From NCBI GenBank assembly GCA_041657845.1, contig JBBABD010000021.1, positions 1 to 13,227 on the forward strand: DNA of 13,227 nt, read 5' to 3'. The DNA comes from Parcubacteria group bacterium (GTDB lineage: Bacteria > Patescibacteriota > Minisyncoccia > Moranbacterales > JAKLHP01). Position numbers and translations under genes: made by a program. The notes beneath the pieces are model-generated. The model was not told where the DNA came from. It saw only the letters and a list, made by a program, of their open reading frames with translations, and ran no database searches. Positions 1 to 6,210 of this stretch are shown here, in pieces (position 1 is the first letter of the stretch; every line of letters starts with the position of its first letter).

Positions 1-203
1 TCACATTCTATTGCGATTAGTCCTATAGGAGTCTATCCGTGTCCTTGTACAAAAGACACTAGCAGAATTCGCTCTGCTGAGCTAGCTGTTTCCCAATTGC
101 TTGGGATCGACCAGCGGATAACATTCATACCCCACATCGTCTGATTTGACTCAGTACGACTTTTGTTGTGTGATACTCTCGAATGCTATCAAAATCTCCC
201 TAG
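1..203 (-). other. 16S-23S internal transcribed spacer, 5' part
   Basis: This stretch follows the 16S 3' end in the direction of transcription; the 23S gene is not reached. No tRNA cloverleaf (Ile or Ala) is recognisable. It contains compact hairpins: arms at about 41-47 and 53-59 (GTGTC/GACAC type), a six-pair stem with arms AGCAGA/TCTGCT at about 60-78, and a six-pair stem TCCCAA/TTGGGA closing a GCAA loop at about 100-115. Bases 11-24 are perfectly complementary to bases 2652-2665 in the 16S leader and form one arm of the likely pre-16S processing stem. Confidence 0.7.
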
Positions 204-247
204 AAAGGAGGTGATCCATCCACAGCTTCCGCTACGGATGCCTTGTT

Positions 248-1026
248 CATGTATTTCCCTATGTCGCCATAAGGCATGGACTATATCTTCATCCTTTTTC
301 TGAAAATTTCTATTTTTCGAGGATGGCAGGAATTTATTATTTCAGCAAATCTTTTTTGAGATTTTGCTAAAACGTACATTCTCCAATATTCAGGATCAAC
401 CTTCACGCTTGGATTATGTATTTTCCCTGTTTTTATTTCCAATTCCTCTAAAATAATTTTTATTCTTTGCAATTTTTTCTTATTAGATTGAACTAATTGG
501 ATGTAAAATCGTTTATTATTTTTTGGAATTCCGCCTTCAGCATCAAAAAATCCTTTAATATAACAAATCTTTTCTCCGCTAGAATTAAATTTTAGCGGAT
601 TAAATTTGAAATCAAGAAATGATGCCAGCGTTTCCAAAACATAAACTGATCTATCCTTCCCTTCTTTGTAAATCCAGGAATTATAGCCAATTTTTTTCAG
701 CAAAGATTTGAGAAATTTAAGCCAATCGGTGCCTTTTTGAGAGAATCTAAATCTCTTGTTGCTACTAAATGTAGCATCATGCAAGGCTCCCAATAAATAA
801 GCTTCGATTTCTTTTTCAGAATGAGGCGCTCGACGTGTAGTCTCTGAGGGGTCAATCCCGATTGATTCGGAACGACTTCCCTGCTGATTGTCTGCACTTG
901 CAACATTATTACTCATATAGTGATAGTATACCACTTAGCTATAAGTAGCGCAAGATTCACAGGTGTTCCAGCATATAGTCAAGTTTTTCTTAAGAATTGC
1001 TTCTTAAGGTCGCAACATTTTCATCT
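248..1026 (-). mobile_element. Group I self-splicing intron at 16S position 1498/1499
   Basis: Exons rejoin exactly as ...GAAGTCGT / AACAAGG.... The last exon base is U (1027) and the last intron base is G (248, omega-G). P1: exon GUCGU pairs with guide GCGAC (1009-1013) with the conserved U.G at the splice site. P10: guide UGUU (1014-1017) pairs with 3'-exon AACA. P2: 989-996 with 1001-1008 and a GCAA loop. P3: CUUGAC (978-983) with GUCGAG (829-834). P4: UGCUG (969-973) with CAGCA (882-886). P6: UUCCGA with UCGGGA (about 856-875). P7: GAGACUA (838-844) with UAUAGUC (279-285). P8: UCAUUC (819-824) with GGAUGA (289-294). P9: 257-263 with 268-274 and a GCGA loop. The P8 loop holds the endonuclease gene. 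Pairings were made by eye; the subgroup is not assigned. All canonical elements are present, so it should be splicing-competent. Confidence 0.93.
281..916 (-). CDS. Intron-encoded LAGLIDADG homing endonuclease
   Basis: Two-motif, single-chain LAGLIDADG protein of about 211 aa. Such enzymes cut intronless alleles at the insertion site so that the intron is copied in by repair; some also act as splicing maturases. Motif 1 reads YLLGALHDATF (residues 40-50 from this start) and motif 2 YIKGFFDAEGG (119-129), about 80 residues apart as expected for a pseudo-dimeric enzyme. Motif 2 has an acidic residue at the usual catalytic place (E127). Motif 1 has Ala there and Asp one place earlier. The C-terminus is basic. 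The start is uncertain: ATG at 916 is used, a GTG in frame lies at 934, and neither has a Shine-Dalgarno site. The first 30-40 codons run through the ribozyme core (P4', P6, P7, P3') and are probably not conserved as protein. The stop TAG (281-283) lies in the 3' strand of P7. Confidence 0.88.
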   Translation of the reverse strand: MSNNVASADNQQGSRSESIGIDPSETTRRAPHSEKEIEAYLLGALHDATFSSNKRFRFSQKGTDWLKFLKSLLKKIGYNSWIYKEGKDRSVYVLETLASFLDFKFNPLKFNSSGEKICYIKGFFDAEGGIPKNNKRFYIQLVQSNKKKLQRIKIILEELEIKTGKIHNPSVKVDPEYWRMYVLAKSQKRFAEIINSCHPRKIEIFRKRMKI

Positions 1027-1342
1027 ACGACTTCACCCCTATTATCGATCCTACCGTGGTCCCTGCTATAAAACAGGATCTTCGGGTATTACCGACTCTC
1101 TTGGTGTGACGGGCGGTGAGTACAAGATCCGAGAACGTATTCACCGTGACGTTATGATTCACGATTACTAGAGATTCCGGCTTCAAGGAGTCGAGTTGCA
1201 GACTCCTATCCGAACTGAGACTGGTTTTCTGGGATTAGCTCCATCTCGCGACTTGGCAACCCTTTGTAACCAGCCATTGTATCACGTGTGTTGCCCAGGG
1301 TGTCAAAGGGCCATGCGGATTTGACGTCATCCCCTCCTTCCT

Positions 1343-1461
1343 CCCCATACAGAACGCGCTTCGCGCTAGTTTATAAAGTTATAAAGTTGAAAGTTTATAA
1401 AGAATTTACTTTAAGAACTTTAAAAACTTTTAACTGCGCATGAAATGCGCTTTGTATGGGG
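1343..1461 (-). other. Helix 39 insertion in 16S rRNA (possible intervening sequence)
   Basis: Between rRNA segments ACUGCC and GGAGGAAGG, where E. coli helix 39 has a short AUAA-capped loop, there is a region of about 103 nt (1351-1453) closed by a perfect 8-bp stem (1343-1350 with 1454-1461). Inside are a GCGC-TTC-GCGC hairpin (1356-1366), a GCGCAT-GAA-ATGCGC hairpin (1436-1450) and, between them, a very AT-rich imperfect inverted repeat with repeated units such as ATAAAGTT and GTTTATAAAG. It is too short for a group I core and codes for nothing. It may be retained as an expansion or cut out as an rRNA intervening sequence; the sequence alone cannot tell. Confidence 0.7.
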
Positions 1462-2307
1462 CAGTATCGCGTGACATATATAACACACGAAAGGGGTTGC
1501 GCTCGTTTCCCGACTTAACGGAACATCTTACGACACGAGCTGACGACAACCATGCAACACCTGCCTAGCACCCTCTAAGGCTTATCCATTTCTGGATAAT
1601 GCAGCTAGGTTTCAAACCCTGGTGAGGTTCCTCGCTTACCGACGAATTAAACCACATGATCCACCTCTTGTGCGGATCCCCGTCTATTCCTTTGAGTTTT
1701 AAGCTTGCGCTCGTACTTCCCAGGCGGCATACTTAACGCGTTAGCTACGACACTTTGGGGGTCGATTCCCGAAATGCCAAGTATGCATCGTTTAGGGCGT
1801 GGACTACTGGGGTATCTAATCCCATTCGCTACCCACGCTTTCGCGGCTCAGCGTCAGAAGTGCGCCAACCAGATGCCTTCGCCTTTGGTGTTCCCTATGA
1901 TATCAACGCATTTCACTGCTACACCATAAGTTCCACTGGTCTCTCACACTCTCTAGAAATACCGTTTCAAATGCAGTTTTCGAGTTGAGCTCGAAGATTT
2001 GACATCTGACTAATATTTCCGCCTACCCGCGCTTTACGCCCAATAAATCCGGATAACGCTTGAGGTCTCTGTATTACCGCTACTGCTGGCACAGAGTTAG
2101 TAACCTCTTATTCCTTAGGTACCGTCATTACATTCTTCCCTAAGAAAAGCGGTTTACAACCCAAGGGCCTTCATCCCGCACGCGGCGTCGCTCGTTCACC
2201 CTTTCGGGCATTGACAAATATTCTCGACTGCAGCCTCCCGTAGGAGTTTGGGCAGTGTCTCAGTCCCAATGTTGGGGGCCACGCTCTCACGCCCCCTACC
2301 CGTCATA

Positions 2308-2345
<38 letters not shown>

Positions 2346-2502
2346 ACACAGGCCACTCCAAAAGCGATAAATCTTTACTCCGTAGAGCACATCGTGTATT
2401 ATTCCGGATTTCTCCGGATTATTCACGACTTTTGGGAATGTTCCTATGCATTACTAACCCGTTTGCCGAGGGTCTAAACCCTCACGACTTGCATGCCTTA
2501 TC

Positions 2503-2542
<40 letters not shown>

Positions 2543-2548
2543 AAAATA

Positions 2549-2893
2549 AATGAGGAGAATAATTTCCGAAGAAATCATTCACTTCAATATATAAAAGAAA
2601 AATAAATTCTTTTGTTGAATAGACTCTTTAAGCTAAATCTTTCGATTTAACAGGACTAATCGCAAAAAATTGCGATTTATTGTTTCACGCCCTGCCCGGT
2701 AAGGCAGATGCGTGATAATTGCTGATAGTTGTATTAAATTTTCAAGCTACTTGCTTTCCATTCTTGTGAACAAAAAACACATCTTCGCATACAAAAATTA
2801 CATGCAAAGATGTACCTTTTCTCACCCCAACTTATATTAAGTTTTGAGCTGGTTTATTCTGGTAAATGCTTTATTTTTAAGGATAACTAATTG
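2549..2893 (-). other. 16S rRNA leader with processing stem and hairpins
   Basis: This region between serS and the 16S gene has no convincing gene and is the transcribed leader. Bases 2652-2665 are perfectly complementary to 11-24 beyond the other end of the 16S gene: a 14-bp stem that would loop out the whole pre-16S, as RNase III processing stems do. Bases 2658-2665 can instead pair locally with 2670-2677 (8 bp, AAAA loop), so two states compete. Other hairpins: 2634-2639 with 2644-2649 (TAAATC/GATTTA); a GC-rich stem 2686-2696 with 2703-2714; a TTCG-type hairpin at about 2557-2580; and a terminator-like stem listed separately. No boxA antitermination motif was recognised. Confidence 0.65.
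2772..2813 (-). terminator. Terminator-like hairpin inside the rRNA leader
   Basis: In minus-strand RNA a 12-pair stem (2802-2813 with 2779-2790, one G.U) closes an 11-nt loop and is followed at once by GUUUUUUG (2771-2778). This has the form of an intrinsic terminator. It lies downstream of a near-consensus promoter and upstream of the 16S gene, so it could end serS readthrough, attenuate rRNA transcription, or be bypassed by antitermination. Confidence 0.65.
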
Positions 2894-2900
2894 CTAGTGA

Positions 2901-2928
2901 ATTGTAGCAAATATAAAAATCCTGTCAA
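2901..2928 (-). promoter_or_regulatory. Putative rRNA promoter
   Basis: Minus-strand -35 TTGACA (2923-2928) and -10 TACAAT (2901-2906), 16 bp apart: a full consensus -35 and a five-of-six -10. Transcription would start near 2893 and give a leader of about 345 nt. The -35 box starts only a few bases after the serS stop codon. It is among the best matches to a sigma-70 type promoter in the window. Confidence 0.75.
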
Positions 2929-2932
2929 CCCC

Positions 2933-4255
2933 CTATTTTTTAACTATAAAATCCTTCGAAACCGGCATATATTTTTTCAAAACTTCCGGGATTTTAATGC
3001 TTCCATCTGCTTGCTGATAATTTTCAATAATAGAAATAAATGTTCTGGGAGATGCCAGCGCAGTATTATTTAACATATAGACATATTTTTTCTCTCCATT
3101 TTTATCAATATATTTTACATTCAAACGCCTGGCTTGCCAGTCCAAAAAATTGCTAGCCGACCCGGTTTCGCCATAGGCATTTCGGCTTGGAATCCAAGCT
3201 TCAATGTCGAACATTTTATATTTTCCCGCACTCATATCACCGGTACAAATTTGAAGTTGACGATAGGGAAGTCCTAATTCTTCATGCATCTCTTTGGCAA
3301 TTCCAACCATTTCCTGCTGAAGTTTGTCCGACTCGACAATATCGGCTTTGCACAAAATTACCTGTTCGACTTTTATAAATTCGTGGACGCGATAAAGCCC
3401 TTTAGTGTCTTTCCCGTAGCTTCCTACTTCGCTTCGATAGCAGGGACTATATCCGCAAAGCCTCATCGGCAAATCTTCTTCCTTTAAAACTTCTCCGGAA
3501 TAATACGCCAGAAGCGACGGTTCGGCTGTTCCGACCAAAAATTTCTTTTCTTTACTGGCTTTTCCATCCGCTTCCTTGTCAGTTGTTGCTACCTGATAAA
3601 TTTCATCTTCTTCTTGATCATATTCCAAACCTTTAAAATATCCGCTTCCAAAAAGCGAAAACTCTTTCACCAGCGTTGGAACAATCATTGGAGCAAAACC
3701 CTTGGAAACCATCTTGGAAATCGCATACATCATCATTCCCATCATCAAGGATACGCCTTCATTTTTAACATAATATCCGCGATATCCGGCTACCTTTGTT
3801 CCTCTTTCGAAATCCAGAATATCCAAATCTTTTCCCAGTTGAATATGGTCTTTAATTTCAAAATCGAATTTCGATATTTTTCCCCATTGGTAAAATTCCA
3901 CATTTTCTTTTTCATCTTTGCCAATCGGAACATCCGATGCCGGAATGTTTGGAACTTTCACCATAAGCTCTTCGAATTCTTTTTTCAAAACTTCATATTC
4001 CGGCTGGGCTTTGGCCAATTTTTCTTTTACTGCCTTGCCTTGTTCAATTAAATCTTTTCTTTCTTCCGAAGTGGCTTTTTGAACCAAATCGTTAAGTTTA
4101 TTTTTTTCTGCTTGAAGCTCTTCGACATACTGGAGCGCCAAGACTCTTTTTTTGTCCACTTCCAAAAGCGCATCCAAATCCAAATTAATGCCTTTATTTT
4201 TAGTAGCTTTTTTCAGTTCTTTTTGATTTTCCCTGATAAACTTAATGTCTAACAT
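2933..4255 (-). CDS. serS: Seryl-tRNA synthetase
   Basis: Cytosolic class II aminoacyl-tRNA synthetase that charges tRNA-Ser using ATP. The 440-aa length is normal. Residues about 1-105 form the charged coiled-coil arm that grips the tRNA long variable arm. The catalytic domain follows, with the serine-site motif VGTAEPSLLAYYSGEVL (241-257), motif 2 around YRSEVGSYGKDTKGLYRVHEF (273-293) and motif 3 around SPRTFISIIENYQQADGS with its conserved Arg near 404. The ASPRTF form replaces the commoner AVGRT. The ATG start lies in an AT-rich stretch with no Shine-Dalgarno site. A terminator for the upstream genes lies 27 bp before it, so it is probably transcribed on its own; the rRNA promoter begins just after its stop. 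Confidence 0.97.
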   Translation of the reverse strand: MLDIKFIRENQKELKKATKNKGINLDLDALLEVDKKRVLALQYVEELQAEKNKLNDLVQKATSEERKDLIEQGKAVKEKLAKAQPEYEVLKKEFEELMVKVPNIPASDVPIGKDEKENVEFYQWGKISKFDFEIKDHIQLGKDLDILDFERGTKVAGYRGYYVKNEGVSLMMGMMMYAISKMVSKGFAPMIVPTLVKEFSLFGSGYFKGLEYDQEEDEIYQVATTDKEADGKASKEKKFLVGTAEPSLLAYYSGEVLKEEDLPMRLCGYSPCYRSEVGSYGKDTKGLYRVHEFIKVEQVILCKADIVESDKLQQEMVGIAKEMHEELGLPYRQLQICTGDMSAGKYKMFDIEAWIPSRNAYGETGSASNFLDWQARRLNVKYIDKNGEKKYVYMLNNTALASPRTFISIIENYQQADGSIKIPEVLKKYMPVSKDFIVKK

Positions 4256-4281
4256 ATGGATATATAATATATCAATTTTAG

Positions 4282-4310
4282 AAAAAATAAAAGAGGGGAC
4301 GAATCCCCTC
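4282..4310 (-). terminator. Intrinsic terminator
   Basis: A perfect 7-bp stem GAGGGGA/TCCCCTC (4293-4299 with 4304-4310) with a 4-nt loop, followed on the minus strand by a T-rich tract (4282-4292). It lies just after the 63-aa gene and before serS, and so ends the cluster that starts upstream. Confidence 0.85.
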
Positions 4311-4316
4311 GCGGTT

Positions 4317-4508
4317 CTACTTTGTAGCGTGAATAACTTTGTCGATTTCTTTTTCTCGCATTCTCCTTATAATCTTTAGTACTTTTGCAATATCTTTTTT
4401 CCATCCTTTTTCTTGGTTACTTGCAGAGATGGCTTCCTCTTGCAAAGAATCGAGTGTTCTTTTGACACACTGGAGGGACGTTTCTATTTTTCCGCTATTT
4501 TTTTTCAT
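4317..4508 (-). CDS. Small charged protein, function unknown
   Basis: A 63-aa protein that I do not recognise. It is lysine-rich and probably helical throughout, with one cysteine and no membrane segment. The evidence for a real gene is the context: a perfect Shine-Dalgarno AAAGGAGG ends 8 nt before the ATG, the best in the window; the start overlaps the end of the preceding gene by 14 bp; and a strong terminator follows the stop. Coupled translation with the preceding 69-aa gene is likely, and the two may work together. No function is inferred. Confidence 0.65.
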   Translation of the reverse strand: MKKNSGKIETSLQCVKRTLDSLQEEAISASNQEKGWKKDIAKVLKIIRRMREKEIDKVIHATK

Positions 4509-4704
4509 TTTTCCAACCTCCTTTTCTTTCGGAAATTTTTCCGCAATCTGGACACCTTCCCTTTCTGTTGTGAAAAGGGTTTTTGCATAAATTCTCCAAT
4601 TCCAAAAGTCTTTCCGCCATCCCTATTCCTACTTGAAATATTCTTTTTATTCTTCTTTCAATCTTTTCTCTTTCTTTTCTTATCATCTCCTGATTCATAT
4701 CCAC
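4495..4704 (-). CDS. Small protein with CPDC zinc-knuckle-like motif, function unknown
   Basis: A 69-aa protein with a basic, amphipathic helical first half (RKEREKIERRIKRIF) and a cysteine-containing second half: one Cys near residue 40 (LCKNP) and a CPDCGK pair near 51-54, suggesting a small metal site or half zinc ribbon. The listed start at 4704 is GTG; an ATG two codons on (4698) is equally possible. A G-rich stretch (GGGGGTG) lies upstream. The last 14 bp overlap the start of the 63-aa gene in another frame. Family not recognised. Confidence 0.55.
   Translation of the reverse strand: MDMNQEMIRKEREKIERRIKRIFQVGIGMAERLLELENLCKNPFHNRKGRCPDCGKISERKGGWKNEKK
4517..4524 (-). promoter_or_regulatory. 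Strong Shine-Dalgarno site of the 63-aa gene
   Basis: AAAGGAGG on the minus strand, fully complementary to the CCTCCTTT end of this 16S rRNA and 8 nt from the ATG at 4508. It lies inside the coding end of the preceding gene. It stands out because most other starts here lack such a site. Confidence 0.8.
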
Positions 4705-4740
4705 CGCACACCCCCTTGTTTGATAAGAACTGTATTAAAA

Positions 4741-5001
4741 TTATTTCTTGAGTTCATTTTCAATTTCCGCGTTTTTCTTGTCCTGAAGCTTCCCTACCAT
4801 ATCGCGCACAGCATCAACCTGCCCTTGAGGGGAGGCATCATGATCTTCCAATTTTATACCTGCTTCATCCGCCGCTTTTTGGGTTGCGTTTTGCAAATTT
4901 TTGGATGACATTTTTTGCCACCAAACAAACAAAGCAACCATCACTGATATTGCCACAATAATGCCTGCTAGCATTCCAGCAAATCCTTTCTTGTTTTTCA
5001 T
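4741..5001 (-). CDS. Small single-pass membrane protein, function unknown
   Basis: An 86-aa protein with a positively charged start (MKNKKG), one hydrophobic helix at about residues 7-27 (FAGMLAGIIVAISVMVALFV) and then a soluble, charged tail of about 58 residues ending in KK. The layout suggests an N-terminal anchor with the tail outside the membrane, and superficially recalls a pilin-like leader (KKGF), but the +5 Glu of type IV pilins and a signal-peptidase site are not seen. It starts 3 bp after the stop of the nucleotidyltransferase gene, which supports co-transcription. No Shine-Dalgarno site. Confidence 0.6.
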   Translation of the reverse strand: MKNKKGFAGMLAGIIVAISVMVALFVWWQKMSSKNLQNATQKAADEAGIKLEDHDASPQGQVDAVRDMVGKLQDKKNAEIENELKK

Positions 5002-5004
5002 AAT

Positions 5005-5427
5005 TTATTTTTTATTTTTCAATATCGATGACTTGTATTTTTCCGGATAATACGATTTTAGCCTTACTATTTTCGTTTTGTTAAGACCAAAATCTTTAAT
5101 TTTTCTTGCCAAGCCTTCAACAAAATTATTCTGATCATACCCCAAGCAAATCACATCCGGCTGATATTTTTTGATTACTGCATATTTATCTTTAAGGCTT
5201 CCCAAAACAGCTTCGTCTACTAATTTATTATTGACTAATACCTTGAGTCTCTTTTGTTCTTTGTTCCTTGTCTCTTTTTTCTTCACTGATAATACCGTTT
5301 TATCTCTGGCAACTACCGCAATCAAATAATCCCCATATTTCCTGGCTTGCTTTAAAAAGTTTTCGTGGCCTTTGTGAAAAATATCAAACGTTCCAAAAAC
5401 CATTGTTTTTTTATTCGCTTTGTTCAT
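5005..5427 (-). CDS. Cytidylyltransferase-family nucleotidyltransferase (RibL/TagD-like)
   Basis: A 140-aa single-domain enzyme of the HxGH nucleotidyltransferase superfamily. The nucleotide-binding motif is GTFDIFHKGHENFL (residues 12-25, H18 and H21). Further segments, ARDKTV near 40, VDEAVLG near 70 and PDVICLGYDQ near 90, resemble archaeal FAD synthetase RibL more than glycerol-3-phosphate cytidylyltransferase TagD, whose corresponding segments differ. It probably transfers AMP or CMP to a phosphorylated substrate such as FMN or glycerol-3-phosphate; the substrate is not settled. The start is taken as ATG 5427; a TTG two codons earlier (5433) is in frame. Either start overlaps the end of the Gmad2-domain gene by about 17-23 bp, consistent with one transcript. 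Confidence 0.85.
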   Translation of the reverse strand: MNKANKKTMVFGTFDIFHKGHENFLKQARKYGDYLIAVVARDKTVLSVKKKETRNKEQKRLKVLVNNKLVDEAVLGSLKDKYAVIKKYQPDVICLGYDQNNFVEGLARKIKDFGLNKTKIVRLKSYYPEKYKSSILKNKK

Positions 5428-5929
5428 TTCCAAATTTTACCGGGATTACAACTTTGTTTATTTCTGATCCATCTTTGGCTGAAGATTCGAAAACCTCCAA
5501 TATTCCTTCGGCTTGCACTGTTGAATATGCTATTTCTTCCTGAAATAATCCGAATTTTCCCGCGTCAGGACTTTTCGCGTCCGTGGTTCCCTGAAACAAT
5601 ACTTTTCCGCTTTTATCTTTAAGCCTAATACTTACCATATTTTCAAAAACCCTGGCTTTTCCTGTGACATCGAAAGGGGAACTGATTTTTGCATTTTCTT
5701 TGGGATCAAAAACGACAATGTTCGGCTCTTCGACCGGCTGTTCTTTGGTTTGATTGCTCAAATTCTCTCCGCAACCGGTAGTCGGCTTTTCCGCATTCGG
5801 ATTTCCGTGTTTTATCCATTCGCCATTCTGGCAGATCCAATTATCTTCACCGGAAAAAAATCTAATTCCCAAAAGAACCGCTCCTGCCAGCAAAATAATT
5901 ATTCCTCCAAAAATTAAAACTTTTTTCAT
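5411..5929 (-). CDS. Membrane-anchored Gmad2-type immunoglobulin-like domain protein
   Basis: A 172-aa envelope protein. Residues 5-25 are a hydrophobic anchor or uncleaved signal after MKK. A short cysteine-bearing segment follows (WICQNGEWIKHGNP and GCGEN; C33, C53), which could form a disulfide outside the cell. After a linker rich in Glu and Pro, residues about 72-168 form a beta domain with the pattern ISSPFDVTGKARVFE, VSIRLKD, GKVLFQG, LEVFESSAKDG and VVIPVKF, typical of the Gmad2 domain (immunoglobulin-like, known from spore-germination-linked proteins). In a non-sporulating CPR cell a surface-binding role is more likely. No lipobox is seen. No Shine-Dalgarno site precedes the ATG. Confidence 0.8.
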   Translation of the reverse strand: MKKVLIFGGIIILLAGAVLLGIRFFSGEDNWICQNGEWIKHGNPNAEKPTTGCGENLSNQTKEQPVEEPNIVVFDPKENAKISSPFDVTGKARVFENMVSIRLKDKSGKVLFQGTTDAKSPDAGKFGLFQEEIAYSTVQAEGILEVFESSAKDGSEINKVVIPVKFGNEQSE

Positions 5930-5958
5930 TTTTTTATTCTAAAAATATTCATTTAAAT

Positions 5959-6192
5959 CTAATCTCTACTTGCTATCTCTAATTTTTTCTTGTTTTCTTG
6001 ATAGGATTTTATAAAATTATCGACAGTCCTGTCGCTAGCTGTTTCTGCCTCAGCTTCCGCCGGGAAAAAACAGGCTGGGATTTCTCCCTTTTCTCTGTGA
6101 TGAGAAACGCATTCGCAACAAATTCCCTTCCTCGGACAATCCGGATAACTGCACGGACAATTCTCCAAATTTTGTTCTTTTTGACATTGCAT
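5959..6192 (-). CDS. Cysteine-rich small protein, DUF6485-like
   Basis: A 77-aa protein with eight cysteines in the first 41 residues (C3, C12, C14, C19, C25, C26, C28, C41) in the pattern CPCSYPDCPRKGICCECVSHHREKGEIPACFFP, which matches the widespread but uncharacterised DUF6485 family. The spacing and HH pair suggest metal binding, probably zinc or iron-sulfur. The C-terminal half is acidic and then helical. It starts 18 bp after the Maf fusion gene ends, in an AT-only stretch without a Shine-Dalgarno site. Function unknown. Confidence 0.8.
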   Translation of the reverse strand: MQCQKEQNLENCPCSYPDCPRKGICCECVSHHREKGEIPACFFPAEAEAETASDRTVDNFIKSYQENKKKLEIASRD

Positions 6193-6210
6193 AATTTTAT
6201 TTTTTATAAA

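Noticed and set aside
1..203. Possible tRNA-Ile or tRNA-Ala in the 16S-23S spacer
   Set aside because: No acceptor/T-arm pattern or GTTCRA motif found; only simple hairpins.
697..906. Second minus-strand frame overlapping the endonuclease
   Set aside because: Out of frame with the LAGLIDADG motifs and without recognisable features.
920..1171. Plus-strand open frame of 83 codons across the intron/16S boundary
   Set aside because: It is antisense to the ribozyme core and to conserved 16S sequence; no ribosome site and no family resemblance.
1343..1461. Helix 39 insertion as a second self-splicing intron
   Set aside because: At about 103 nt it is too short and lacks P3-P8 core motifs, guide pairing and omega-G.
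1705..1988. Overlapping plus-strand open frames inside 16S
   Set aside because: They are antisense to conserved 16S segments (including the 790 loop) and have no coding features.
2686..2714. GC-rich hairpin CACGC...GCGTG as a terminator
   Set aside because: No T-run follows on either strand; kept only as part of the leader structure.
2891..3073. 60-codon plus-strand open frame spanning the rRNA promoter and serS end
   Set aside because: Overlaps the promoter and the conserved serS C-terminus on the other strand; no ribosome site.
3614..4051. 145-codon plus-strand open frame
   Set aside because: Antisense shadow of serS; composition is Phe/Ile rich as expected from reversed Lys/Glu-rich coding sequence.
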